Shown here in pieces: positions 41,945 through 52,936 of a DNA stretch of 64,000 nt. Both the position numbers and the translations under genes were made by a program. The notes beneath the pieces are model-generated. The model saw only the letters and a list, made by a program, of their open reading frames with translations. It did no database searches and had not been told where the DNA came from. The stretch comes from Eublepharis macularius (Eukaryota > Chordata > Lepidosauria > Squamata > Eublepharidae). How positions within the stretch are numbered: the stretch's first letter is position 1; each line of letters begins with the position of its first letter. The DNA lies in assembly GCF_028583425.1 (NCBI RefSeq), contig NC_072807.1, forward strand, positions 32,431,001 to 32,495,000, written 5' to 3'.

Positions 41945-42410
41945 GTGTAGTGGTCAGAGTGTTGGACTATGACTGCAGAAATCTGCATTTAAGTCCATCC
42001 CCCCTGGTAACACCAATAACAACAACAACAACATTCAATTTATATACTGCCCTTCAGGATGACTTAACACACCCTTAGAGCAGTTTACAAAGTATGTCAT
42101 TATTATCCTCACAATAAAACACCCTGTGAGGTAGGTGGGGCTGAGAGAGCTAGAAGCTGTGACTGACCCAAGGTCACCCAGCTGGCTTCAAGTGGAGAAG
42201 TGCGGAATCAAACCAGGTTCTCCAGATTAGAGTCCCGCACTCTTAACCACTATACCAAACTAGCTCACGAAGAACACCAGACAACCTTGGGCAAACCACT
42301 CTCACTCTCAGCCTAATCTACCTCGCCTGGCTGTTGTGTGGATAAAAGGTAAGAATGGGCAACGATGTATGTACTCAGAACTCCCCTGAGAAAGGTTGGG
42401 ATTAAAAAGG
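41945..42410 (+). mobile_element. SINE-C split by SINE-A
   Basis: The head TGTAGTGGTCAGAGTGTTGG is left of 42015. The remainder (ACAACCTTGGGCAAACCACT, GGATAAAAGGTAAGAATGGG) follows 42273. Confidence 0.78.
42016..42272 (-). mobile_element. SINE-A, reversed, with target duplication
   Basis: ATAACAACAACAACAACATT tail and full body. AACACCA occurs at 42009-42015 and 42273-42279. Confidence 0.9.
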
Positions 42411-42529
42411 ATAGATGTCAAAACTGCGAGGATCAAAGGATAGGGCAATTAACCACTGTAATGTCTTGTAACCAAGACTACTGATGGATTGTGTTGGAAG
42501 ATCTGAGACACAGATTTGTGATATTCTCT

Positions 42530-42735
42530 GCAGTAGCAGTTAGAGTGTTGAACAAGACCTGGGAGGACCCCAGTTCAAATCCTGCCCTCCCCCTGCCATG
42601 AAACTTGCTGGGTGACATTGGGCCACCCGCTCTCCTTCAGCCTAACCTACTTCACAAAATGGGATGAAATGGCAGGGAATCAATCTATGCCCCACCACGA
42701 GCTCCTTGGAGGAAGAATGAGGTGAAAATGTGTAG
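42530..42735 (+). mobile_element. SINE-C, diverged
   Basis: AGCAGTTAGAGTGTTGAACA, CAGTTCAAATCCTGCCC, CTTCAGCCTAACCTACTTCA. Confidence 0.75.
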
Positions 42736-43977
42736 AGAGAGAGATTAGAGGGTCCCCCGCCCCCCCACTGGGAAACGAAAGAGGTAGATTAGTATGATGG
42801 CAAGGCTGGAATTTACATCACCTGGACTTTTGCTTTATCCATGGCCATGAGTGGGATGCATTCTCCGACTCTCAAGTCAGTTCGCGAATGATGCGTTGTT
42901 CTCTCTTTCAACCCCAAATTGGTTTCCACAGGAAACAGGATACAGTACGATGCCAAAAAACCTGATCAATTGCCATTCCTTCTTGCCCTGCAATATACTC
43001 TGCCTGTTTGGGCAGCAGCATCTCTGCAACAGGAGATGCTTTTCAGCTTTGTTCTTATATCTGGAATTCTGTGCAGCTGGGCCTGCTTTGACCTGCCTGC
43101 CCTGCTCTAAGACAAATCACAATGTGTAAACGGCTGGTGCGGATTTAATTTCCTGTGCTGTAATAAGCAATGTGATTAGAAGACGCCAGCGCAGGCTTCC
43201 GGAGACAGAGCAGGAAGATCACTGCAGAACAAGGTCTAGGGCCCCCTCCCACCGTTATGTGCCCAGCCAACGAGAGCAGGGGGACATTTAGGGAGTTTAC
43301 GCTGGCTCAGGCGTGGCAGGATGGGGGACAACTCTCCAGGTTAGCTTCCCCTGCAGCAATGGATGTTGCTTCGACAATGACTGGGTATCCCCTCTAGCAA
43401 CTAAATAGCCTAACTACAATATTCCTTAGCAACTGAGTTCCATCCTCTTGCTGTGGATGACCAGGCATATAAAGACTTGCAACTAGAGAATGAAGGAGGA
43501 GCCTGTGAAAGGAGAACCAGTAGGAAGCAGGTAGGCTAGAAGGCCAAAAGAGGGAGTGGCCCAGAGGAATCCTGGGAAATGGGAAAGGACAATGGAAGGA
43601 GCCTCAAGAGAAAAGGAGCCCGGAGAACGAATGGGGTTGTCAGGACATCACCTGGGCAAGTGGGAAGTAGAGTTCTTTCTTTCTTACTCTATTCTTCTGA
43701 CCTGTAAGTCTTGAGTAGTACTTATCAAGCTTCACTGGGAATATGAGGAACAAAGGAAGAATTCAGGCCAAAGAAAATTCATCCGTAAACTGAAAAAAAG
43801 ATGATTTCTTGTAGACTGTCTGAATTCTCATGTTTGAACTAAAAATTTGGCTGAAATAAGTAAACTTTCTACTCTTGAGCCTGCTAATAATTTAGGAACT
43901 AACGTTTCTACTGTAGACTCTGTCCACTGTAATGTCAAGGGTTATACCAGGGCATTCAAATAAAACATGAGTTACAA
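42736..43977. other. Gene-free stretch
   Basis: No exon or clear repeat recognised. 43600-43960 is AT-rich and unique-looking. Confidence 0.35.
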
Positions 43978-44177
43978 GTCATTTTCACACGTCTTTACCT
44001 TCGCGCTAAATCGTGCAAACTCATGGAACGAGGGCGTCTTCATGGCGTGGTTTCTGATGTCATCGTGCCACGAAATGGAATCATGATGGGCGATGTCAGA
44101 AATCGCGCCATGAAGACGCCCTCATTCCGTGAGTTTTGCGTGAGTTTTGCGCGAGGGTAAAGACGTGTGAAAATGAC
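43978..44177. mobile_element. M5 fold-back element, second copy
   Basis: Arms GTCATTTTCACACGTCTTTA (43978) and TAAAGACGTGTGAAAATGAC (44158-44177) are perfect inverted copies. Inner arms carry CATGGCG...CGCCATGA and paired CGTGAGTTTTGCGCGAG-type motifs. Confidence 0.75.
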
Positions 44178-44904
44178 CGCAGATTCAATAAAGGGGGAAG
44201 TACATGTACTTGGTTGGATCCAGGCGAGATTTCTCACTGGCAGAATGGAACTCTCCTGTCTCTTCCCCGCCCACATTTTAACCCCCCCCCCCCGGTCTCC
44301 ATAAATGCTTCCCTAGGGGGAGCAAAGACACTGTGACGGTGATGGAGACAGGGGAACAAAAAGTGATGCTCCCTCTGGAATCTGCTGCCTGAAGGAGACA
44401 CTGCATCGCATTTCAAGGCAAAGCCAGGTGACAGCTGCTTAGAGACTGTCTCCAGCCAGACACACCAGTTACTTGTCAGTGGGCCTCTAGAAAAACCTGA
44501 CACTGCTCTAAAGCAAGATCGCAGCCCTACTCAGATGCAGCTGCCTTCAACTCCTAAAACCACTCCCTCGGTTATTTTAAATGAGACATCTGCACCCTGA
44601 CCACGGCAAGCCACTGTCTTTGTTTCCTGTTATCAGTCCCTGCTATACCACTGTTTTCTTTGCTGTCTTAAAAATCATACCCCCCTCCTCACCTTTGATG
44701 CCCAAGGTGGCTGACAGTGATCCGCCGTCACTCGCAGAGAACAGTGTTAGGAACAATGAAAACGGGGGGAAAGCCAAGTCTGAAAAGCCAGTGCAAATTC
44801 TGCTGCTTGCACTCGTTGTTAAAAAGCCCCGCAAAAAAAAGAGTTGGATTGGAAGCCTGCTTTTGAGGGTGATCTCCAGACTTAAACAAGAGCCAGGCCA
44901 ATGG
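44178..44904. other. Gene-free stretch
   Basis: C-run at 44281-44294. Otherwise unrecognised; open frames lack known domains. Confidence 0.35.
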
Positions 44905-45180
44905 TCTGTCTTACTTAGGATTGCCTACTTGGACTCTCCAGCGCCCCAGGCAAAGAAAGGCAGAAAGAGCAGAGACTGAATCTGGGACCTTCTGCATGCA
45001 AAGGCTTTGCTCTCATTGAGCCAAATCCTAGTCTGTTTTGCTCAGTATTGGCTACTCTAGCTGCCAGTGGTTCTCCAGGGTCTTTCCTAATACCTACTGC
45101 CTGAGGTTTTTTTAACTGGCAATGGCCAGGAACCTTCTACACACATACCATGTGCTCTGCTAGTGAACCACAGCCCCTCC
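44905..45180 (-). repeat. Two adjacent reversed SINE-B copies
   Basis: First (44905-45030): GGACTCTCCAGCGCCCC, GAATCTGGGACCTTCTGCATG. Second (45031-45180): TTTTGCTCAGTATTGGCTAC, TTCTCCAGGGTCTTTCC, GTGAACCACAGCCCCTCCC. Confidence 0.8.
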
Positions 45181-46794
45181 CTGATCAGAAATTTTGCAGA
45201 GTATTTTGTAGAATATCCTCTGGCAGTCCACTCCTCATGGCATGTCTCAGGTGCCCAACAGAAAAGACAGTGAAGGTTCAATCCAGAAATCTCTTTCCTG
45301 CCCAATTCTCCACCTTACCATAGACCCCCAGCCTTCCTGGCTTTTATCCATGCAGGTCCCACGATCTTTTTGGTGGCTGAAGAGAACCCTTCCTCCTTTT
45401 TTTATCAGCTGAAAAGCTGGTTGGTTCTGACCCAATGGAGCACTTCTTGCCTGTTGGAGATGCCTTTCTCAAATGTTGGTAGGAGACCTGTCAGACTTCA
45501 CAAGGATCTCTAGAACTTAACTTTCTGAGTAAGAGATGGCTGCCTCTGATTTCTCATGCGCACACATGTCCGTGCATACGCATGGCCATTAAGGCACATT
45601 TCACATGCTGGTGAGGCTTATTTTGAACCATTGATAAGAGGTTGATAGGACTATGATCTTTCCCCCCCAAGTGTATCCTTAAACCTATAGACCTTCTTGG
45701 CTTTTAAAACTCTGCAGGATAGCTGAGGTAATGAATGCAGCCTGCAGAGGACAGATCGGAGCCTTCTGCCATGCGTAGGCAACAGTGCTCAGATTAGAAC
45801 CTCCTGAATAAGGACAGGCCAGGTGCATACTCGTCCTTGTTTTCATTGGTGGGTTCAAACAAGGACAGTTGACCCAGTAGAACTAATCAGGCCTTGAGCG
45901 CTGCAGTAATCCTCTATGAAAATCTTGTGGGGGGGAAAACACCCAATTACCAGCATTCAATATTCAGTGAGTCTAGCTCATTCACTGTTGCCTGATCTAA
46001 ATTATCCTTCTCCTTTCTAAGACTAGATCTGGCGACAACAGCAAGACAGGGCATTCAGCCACAAATATAGAGGGATTTTTAAAAAAAAATCATGTTGCTT
46101 TAAATCCTCCCTGCAGTTCACCAGCGGCAATAATGCTTTCATCTTCTCATCCTCCCTTCCTCCTCTCACTGACCAGCAAGGATGCGTTAACTGCTGATAG
46201 TATTTTATTTTCCAATTTAATGAGCTTTGCTGGCTAAACTATCCCTCCTGTTTTCCAAGCCTAATTCCAGCTGTCCACAGCACTATTCAGATTTCAGATC
46301 CAAAAAACCAAATATTACCTTCGGAGGGGTGGGGTGCTTGGTTCAGTTTTTATTGAAGCTGAAGGCACAATCCGACTTAGCAAATTGGCTACATGACTGC
46401 ACTCTAGGTTTTCTGGAGATTGCAGCCAGTTTTTAATTAGTTAAAACAGAAAAGAAAAGGAATTACTGGGGCTTACAGCTAGGGCTCATCTGCAAAGAGT
46501 GCCTGTAGTGTTGATTTTCTGCAAACAATGAAAGGTGGTTTTTTTCTCTCCTTCCAGTGGTTTCTCAGAGATTGGGGCATCATAGTCCAGAATTAGCCTC
46601 ATGTTCCTGAATGGCTAATACTCCCCCATGTGATGTGATTGCTCTAAATCAGCTTTGTCCACCCACAACAGCCTCAGCAAGCCGCTACATCTGATTGGCT
46701 ACACAATGTTGTGACATCATCACTTTCGGGACATGATCTCAAGAAATAAATAAGCAGATCTCACCTGGAAACAGACATGCGTTTTGGTAAGGTG
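45181..46794. other. Long repeat-poor stretch
   Basis: 46080-46260 (for example CAGCGGCAATAATGCTTTCA and TTTTCCAATTTAATGAGC) is the best conserved-element candidate here. No exon recognised. Confidence 0.35.
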
Positions 46795-46985
46795 GAAAGG
46801 CAGTGGGGTATAGTGGTTCAAGCACTAGGAGAATTGGGTTAAAATTCTTTACTCTGCCATGAAATTCACTGAGTGAACTTGGGCCAATAGAACACTGTCA
46901 GTGTAGCTGACTTTGCAGGATTTTGGGTGAGGATAAAACGGGGAAAGAGAGAATCAAGCATGACTCCCTGAACTCAGTGGAGAGG
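46795..46985 (+). mobile_element. SINE-C, diverged
   Basis: GGGGTATAGTGGTTCAAGCA head, CTTGGGCCAATAG, GTGAGGATAAAACGGGG. Confidence 0.75.
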
Positions 46986-47024
46986 GGAAAGTGATAGATA
47001 GGTAGACAATGCCGCTATGGAACC

Positions 47025-47237
47025 TAGAATTGTCAGCTCCAGAACAGAAAATTCCTGGAGATTTTGGACGTGCTGTCTAGGAAGGGCAGGATTTGGGGAG
47101 AGACCCCAGTGGGGTATAATGCCATAGAGTCCACCTTCCAAAGTGCCATTTTCTCTCCAGGAACCGATCCCTGTGGCCTGGAGATCAGTTGTAATTCTGG
47201 AAGATCTCCAGGCCCCAAATGGAGGTTGGCAAGCCTA
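47025..47237 (+). mobile_element. M1 MITE
   Basis: TAGAATTGTCAGCTCC start and GGTTGGCAAGCCTA end, internal CCATTTTCTCTCCAGG. Flanks match only at 5 of 8. Confidence 0.75.
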
Positions 47238-47803
47238 GTGGGGCCTGACCAAACACTGGACATGGAAGTAATTGAGAAGTTAACAGTTCTGCATAGGTTG
47301 AGAGCTCACGAGCCTCAGAGCACAGCTGAATTTACCTGCACTTGTCAGATTGAATAATGGATGCCTGCTTACTTACGTTCTTACACGTCTTGTTGTGTTC
47401 ATACATATTCATGGCTTCTGCACACAGTGCTACATGCACTTGGCAACATTGCTGGAGAACCTGGGGAGCCTAGCAGAGGGAGCCAGACATTTGGCCCACA
47501 TGGCAGTGAAACGATGGGATCTGGCACACATGCAGAAAGAAAGCGCCCACTTGTTTAGACAGCCGGGTACATCGGCACAGAAGAAACCCCTGAATGGCTA
47601 ATTGGATTGAACTGGCAGAAGGCATGTATACAGGTGTCATAATTACACCAGTAAAGACATAGAGAACTACCTGGATGCCGAAATATTCTGAACCTGCTTC
47701 CAGCACCTGGTAAAGTAACCAACCACCTGGCTAGGGTGGGGAAATGCCAATACTCACCTTGACAGGCCAGTGGTTCAGTCTAAGGTAGGTTCAGGTGTTT
47801 AGG
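47238..47803. other. Gene-free stretch
   Basis: Nothing recognised. Confidence 0.35.
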
Positions 47804-48008
47804 TTAGGACTGCAACTCTGGGTTGGAGAAGTTCCTGGAGATTTGGGGGTGGAGCTAGGCAAGGGCTGAGGTTGGGGAGGTAGGGAGCTCAGCAAGGAGG
47901 CAGGGAGCTCAGCAATTCACCATAGACTGGGGAATTATCTCTGCAGTCTGGAGATTAGCTGTAGTTCCAGGAAATATCCAGGCCCCGCCTGGTGGTTGGC
48001 AACTCTGG
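47804..48008 (+). mobile_element. M1 MITE, diverged, internal duplication
   Basis: AGTTCCTGGAGATTTGGGGG and GGTGGTTGGCAACTCT ends. AGGCAGGGAGCTCAGCAA-like unit is duplicated at 47880-47918. Confidence 0.65.
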
Positions 48009-48044
48009 TGCAGATGGGAAGTTATTTGGATGTGGCGCTGTGAC

Positions 48045-48274
48045 TAGGGTTGCCAGCCTCCAGGTTTTGGCTGGAGACCTCCCGGAATTACAGCTGATCT
48101 CCAGGCCACGGAGATCAGTTCACCTGGAGAAAATGGCTACTGGGGGGGGCGGGGTTCTATGGAATTATGCCATGCCAAGGTCCTTTCCCTCCCCAAACCC
48201 CACTTTCTCCTGGTTTCTCCAGGTTTTACTCCCCAGATCTCCAGGAATTTCCCAACTTGGAGCTGGCAACCCTA
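48045..48274 (-). mobile_element. M1 hAT-type MITE, best preserved
   Basis: TAGGGTTGCCAGC start and GCTGGCAACCCTA end. Perfect 8-bp duplication GCTGTGAC at 48037-48044 and 48275-48282. A good reference copy for the family. Confidence 0.95.
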
Positions 48275-48439
48275 GCTGTGACCCACTGAATGCATGGGGC
48301 CTTCCAAGCTCCTTTTAGGGAGAAACTCCTATGCTGTTCCATTTCTAATCCTTATGCTACCGCACTCCTAATTTATTTCCATCCATCCAGTATATATATA
48401 TATTTTACTCCAACGTTGAATCAAGCACACTTGGTTCTT

Positions 48440-48575
48440 CCTTCTCTGTTTTGCCCTCACTACAACCCTGTGAAGTAGGCTAGGCTGAGGTATTGGGCTG
48501 AGCCTAGGGTGATCCAATGTATCCAATGAACTTTATGGTACAGGCCTTACTTCAACGCTGTAACCACTGCACAAC
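48440..48575 (-). repeat. Old tRNA-SINE remnant
   Basis: ACAACCCTGTGAAGTAGGCTAGGCTGAG and CTGTAACCACTGCACAAC are reversed SINE blocks. A short TA run lies upstream at 48391-48403. Confidence 0.55.
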
Positions 48576-48694
48576 TCTGTCCCCATGCTTGCTCCTGTTA
48601 TTGTTCTCCCAGCTCCTGTCCCTACTTTTTCCCTGCTCTTCTGGGTTTTCACAACTTGGCTCAGTAATCCCTCAGGTGCCCCAGATTCCCAGAG

Positions 48695-48781
48695 AGCAGC
48701 AAGCTGTCCCCTTCACATATTTAAACACTACACATCAGGCAGCAGCAAGCTGCCCTCTTCACATATTTAAACACTACACAT
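48695..48781 (+). repeat. Two-copy direct repeat, 46-bp period
   Basis: A 41-bp unit starting AGCAGCAAGCTG and ending ACACTACACAT occurs at 48695-48735 and 48741-48781 with two differences. Confidence 0.92.
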
Positions 48782-48950
48782 TGATCCTTTCTCATCGATC
48801 AGTAACAAAAGTCTCATCAGGCTAAAGTGTAGGGAAAGAGATTGGAAAGCCGGATTTACCCATACAAAGTGGCAAAAAATGAATGGGGTGGAAAGAGCTG
48901 GGCAAATCCTCCTAATGGCTCAGGTCTGCCCTTTGATGTTTCTGCATGCT

Positions 48951-48951
<1 letters not shown>

Positions 48952-49011
<60 letters not shown>
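48952..49011 (+). repeat. (GA)n microsatellite
   Basis: Pure AG run of 60 bases. Confidence 0.98.
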
Positions 49012-49014
<3 letters not shown>

Positions 49015-49991
49015 TATTAATGACTCCTGTCTCCCCCACACTGCAGGAAAAAAGTTCCAGAATCAGCATTTCAAACAAGCTGAAGTGAAGAGCCTCTTTT
49101 GTCTTGGTGGAAAAGCTTTTGAGTACAGATGCACTCCATAAATTGGAAGGGAATGCGCAAAGGAGCGCATGTTTATGCATGAACTTTTACAGTCAGAAAG
49201 AGATTGCACACTGCAGCGTAGATACTCATGTAGTAGATTTGTGCACCTGGGGACGAAGCACACACACACGTACACAGGTTGCATTTTTCAGTTATAGGTG
49301 AATGGTATACATTCCAGGCATCTCTATATTCCAGGGATAATCTCTTTTTTCCTTGCACATGTGCTGGTTAAATGCGCTGGTTTTAACAAATCCCAAAATG
49401 CGCTCCACTTTTGGGCTTTGTTAAAAATGCTACAGTAAGTTGAAAAAGCAGTCATTCTCTAGGGCCCAATTCTCTCCCCAGTCTTGAGAAGCTACATTTC
49501 AGAGTGAGAGGGATGGATGTATTTTGTCTCTTATGCATGACGTGTATGCACTTCATGGTGCATTTCAAACTCTGGCAAGCACTGATAGCAGATAGTAGGG
49601 TTATTTTGTTTTCTCAGTGGATCTTTAACCTAACACCTCCTTGGCTTTTCAAACACTGCTGTTGCAGTAACTTCTACGGAAAACTGAGATGCTGTGGTGG
49701 GGATGAAACAGGAGTCCAGTGGCACCGATTTATTCCAGCATCAGTCAATTTGCCACTTTGTGATGTCTCATTTTGTAGATTAATTTGCTCTATGTATATG
49801 CATTATGTATGGTCATGAGATGCAATTTACATGGTATTCATATGGACAATTATTTATATGTATAACATTACATATAATACTGAGTCACTGATGCACAGAT
49901 AACTCAGATAAAACAGTGCACATTTTGTGGGGAAAATTCAATGGGAGGAAAGAGAAATGGAGAGATGATCAAGAATTACAGGTTCAAACAG
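49012..49991. other. Gene-free stretch
   Basis: No repeat or exon recognised. AT-rich at 49780-49900. Confidence 0.35.
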
Positions 49992-50231
49992 AACGGGGCT
50001 GCGGCTCAGTAGAAGAGCACCAGCTTTGCTCACAGAAAGTGCCAGGTTCAGTCCTTGGCATCTCCTATTAAAAGATGATAGGAAAGACCTCTACCCGAGG
50101 CCCCAGAGAGCTGCTGCCAGTGGAATAATAATAATAGTAATAGTAATAGTGATGATGATTTCCATTTCTCCTCTACTCAGTAGTAAACTATGGAGTCTTT
50201 CCTCTAAAGATAATTTCAGGTGGGGTAGCCA

Positions 50232-50530
50232 CAGGGCTTTTTTTCAGCTGGAACACGGTGGAACGGAGTTCTGGCACCTCTTGAAAATGGTCACATGGCC
50301 GGTGGCCCCGCCCCCTGATCTCCAGACAGGGGGGAGTTTAGATTGCCCTCCGCGCTGCATGGGGCGGGGCCACCGGCCATATGACCATTTTCGCCAAGGG
50401 CGATTTAAACTTTTAAAAACTCCCCCCTTGTTCCAGCTGATGCAAAGTAATGTCATTATGCGGTCCTGAGTTCCCCCACTGAGTTCCCACACCTCTTTTC
50501 CCCACCTCTTTTCCCAGAAAAAAAGCCCTG
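50232..50530 (+). mobile_element. M2 palindromic MITE with perfect target duplication
   Basis: CAGGGCTTTTTTTC start, AAAAAAAGCCCTG end. GGTAGCCA at 50224-50231 and 50531-50538 match completely. CpG-rich centre CCGCGCTGCATGGGGCGG near 50350. Confidence 0.95.
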
Positions 50531-50549
50531 GGTAGCCATGTTTTGGATG

Positions 50550-50722
50550 AGCAAGTTTTGGGTCCAGTAGCACTTTAAAAACCAACTAGATTTCCAGGGT
50601 ATGAGCTTTCGAGAGTATATACTTCTAAATGTTCCTGAAGAAGGGAGCTTTGTCTCTTAAAAGCTCATACCCTGGAAATCTAGTTGGTCTTTAAGGTGCA
50701 ACTGTACCCAAACCTTGCTTTT
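50550..50722. mobile_element. Penelope-like tail, fold-back copy
   Basis: Arms CCAACTAGATTTCCAGGGTA (50582) and TACCCTGGAAATCTAGTTGG (50668) are inverted copies. CTGAAGAAGGGAGC (50635) and the facing TCTCTTAAAAGC (50653) are a decayed hammerhead-like hairpin. Confidence 0.65.
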
Positions 50723-50747
50723 TCTTTTCTTGCCATTTCTGCCAGGG

Positions 50748-51003
50748 GAAATAATAATAACAATAACAGATTTACATACTGCCCTCCATGATAACTTAAT
50801 GCCCACTCAGAGTGGTTTACAAAGTTTACAAAGTATGTTATTATCCCTACAACAATCACCTTGTGAGGTGGGTGACTGAGAAAGCTCTGAGAGAGCAGTG
50901 GCTGACCCAAGGTCACCCAGCTGGCTTCAAGCGGAGGAGCAGGGAATCAAAGTCGGTTCTCCAGATTAGAATCCTGCCACTCTTAAACACTATATCAAAC
51001 TAG
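50748..51003 (-). mobile_element. SINE-A, reversed
   Basis: AATAATAATAACAATAACAG tail, CTTGTGAGGTGGGTGACTGA, GGTCACCCAGCTGGCTTCAA. Confidence 0.9.
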
Positions 51004-51137
51004 ATAGACAATACTGACCTTGATAGACTGAGGCTCTGACTACATAAGGTGGTTTCAGGGCTGCAATTCGCACAAGGGAGAAACAAAACTCAAAACATGG
51101 ATTTCCATGTTGAAATGGGAGAGACAGAAGAATTCAA

Positions 51138-51265
51138 AACCATGGAAACACAAAATCATAGAGCTGGAAGGGACCCCAAGGGTCATCTAATCCAACCCCC
51201 TGCACAATGCAGAAAATTTATAGCTATCTCTCCACCATCTCCCCCCAGTGACCCCTGCTCTGTAT
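51138..51265 (-). repeat. CR1 3' end, reversed
   Basis: AATCATAGAGCTGGAAGGGA and CATCTAATCCAACCCCCTGC are the reversed conserved 3' end of CR1. Confidence 0.8.
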
Positions 51266-51424
51266 CTCCTTCAAGCTTCCAGTGCCTTAATGTGCTTTCC
51301 AGAGAGTCATTTCACACTGTGTAGCAGTATGGAACTCAGGTTTCCCCAGTGAGTACACACGCAGCATGGATCAGACGCGATCCGTTTGAAAACCATTTAA
51401 AAAATCAAGTAGTCACTGAAAAAA

Positions 51425-51600
51425 TGGAGTAGTCCAGCAGGACATTTGATGAAAGTGACACAAAACAGAGTGCAAGCTTTTGAGCTCATCAGAACCCTTC
51501 TTTTTTAAAAAAGAAATTTGTAATCTCCAGCCTGATGAAGAGCTCGGATAAGCTCAGAAACTTTGACGATATTCTGCATTGTTCTGGTTGGTTCTGAATT
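51425..51600 (+). repeat. Penelope-like tail with hammerhead-like hairpin
   Basis: CTGATGA (51532-51538), A, stem GAGCT/AGCTC around CGGATA, A, then GAAA (51557-51560). An inverted partial copy (GAGCTCATCAG at 51483) faces it. Confidence 0.45.
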
Positions 51601-51717
51601 TTGCATGGGCCAATAGGGCTGTTTACAACTTTTCACCCTAATTGATAAAAGTGTCTTTTCCCCCTCTTGAAATGCCACCTTTCGAACCTCTTTGGCTGGA
51701 CTTCAAGTACTACTTTT

Positions 51718-51985
51718 ACAGTGAAATCCTAAGCAGAATTGCTGCAGTCTAAGTCCATTGATTTCAATGGGTTTATACTGGAGTAACTCTGCTTAGGATT
51801 TCACTGTTACAGTGCAATCCTGTGTACGCTTACACCAGTCTAAGCCCATTGATACCAATGGGCTCAGACTGGAGTAACTCTATAGAGGGTTGCACTTTTA
51901 TTCACTTACAATGCAGTCTGATGCTGAGTTACACCAGTCTAAGATCATTAAAATCTGTGCAGTAACTCTGCTTAGGATTTCACTG
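51718..51985. repeat. Array of three fold-back units
   Basis: Each unit of about 90 bp is a near-palindrome: ACAGTGAAATCCTAAGCAGA...TCTGCTTAGGATTTCACTGT with an inner AGTCTAAG/AGACTGG pair and centre near CCATTGATTTCAATGGG. Units: 51718-51807, 51808-51898, 51905-51985 (decayed). Confidence 0.85.
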
Positions 51986-52345
51986 ATAATGTTTAGTTTT
52001 GGATACAAGGAGCAAGTTACTGACTGTCATAATAACCCAGGAACTTGCTGTATTGATTTTTCAACCATTACCTTTTGCTTCCAGCAAGGTTATGAATTTT
52101 AATTCCCTGGCCTGCCTTTGAAAGGACAATCGTGTCCTATTGTCCTTGTCGGCTAAAATTAAGTCTGTACAACAACTTGAGCGAGGCATGTCTGAGAATG
52201 AGAATTCATAACCTTGTTTCCAGCAGAGGGGAGAGGGTTAAAGAGAGAACTTTGTGAACAAGCACCTTCATATCCACTGTCTTGCTCTACTGATGGTAGC
52301 AGCATTCCAGCATATATATGTGTATGCATGTGTAGTGGTGAAGAC
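51986..52345. other. Gene-free stretch
   Basis: Short TATATGTGTATGCATGTG run near 52313. Otherwise unrecognised. Confidence 0.35.
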
Positions 52346-52545
52346 GGAGTGCCATCAAGTCATAGCTGACTTATGATGCCCCCTGCTGGGGGTTTCAAGG
52401 CAATAACAGAGGCGGTTTGCCACCGCCTGCCTCTGCAACCCCGGTCTTTGTTGGAGGCCTCCCATCCAATTACTAAAAAAGGTTGACTCTACTTCGCTTC
52501 TGAGATCTGACGAGATCAGGCTCTCCTGGGCTATCCAGGTCAGGG
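52346..52545 (-). mobile_element. 5S-rRNA-derived SINE, reversed
   Basis: Tail GCCATCAAGTCATAGCTGAC, then GTTTGCCACCGCCTGCCTCT, and head CTTCTGAGATCTGACGAGAT, the reverse of the 5S block. 52560-52640 is a LINE-tail-like block. Confidence 0.85.
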
Positions 52546-52640
52546 CGTGTGCAGGTTTGTGTACAACACGTTATTTATAGTACACCTTTCTCACTGAAGC
52601 TCAAGTGGGATTGCACAGAGTAAGTCAATACAATCAACAG

Positions 52641-52936
52641 GATAGGACGTCTGATAAACAACGCAAGAGTGTCTGTCCATCATGGGTTCCCCCAAGAATC
52701 ATTTCCATGCAGATCAAAAAAGTCACATGGAAAGTACAAAGGGTATATGTTAGCTTGCAGAAAACACATCTCGATTTTTGACAGATATTGGGGCTCTCCC
52801 CCCATCAATAAAAATGACATATGTGCAGGCGCAGAAATCACAGCAAAAAGAATCTCATGTGGAGAAGGTCCTTCACGAAGCTTGCTATCCAAGATCATTC
52901 AACTGGTGATGGGACCCTCTGCATGCACGTTACAAA
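52641..52936. other. Gene-free stretch
   Basis: Unrecognised. A 246-codon frame starts here but most of it lies in the next MITE. Confidence 0.35.

Larger units (their letters stand above)
49992..51057 (+). mobile_element. SINE-B split by about 880 bp of other elements
   Basis: Left part 49992-50122 runs from GGGGCTGCGGCTCAGTAG to AGAGCTGCTGCCAGTGG. Right part 51004-51057 reads ATAGACAATACTGACCTTGA to the tail. These are adjacent in an intact copy such as 30979. Confidence 0.8.

Noticed and set aside
48695..48781. CRISPR-like repeat
   Set aside because: Only two units, in a vertebrate genome; a simple duplication.
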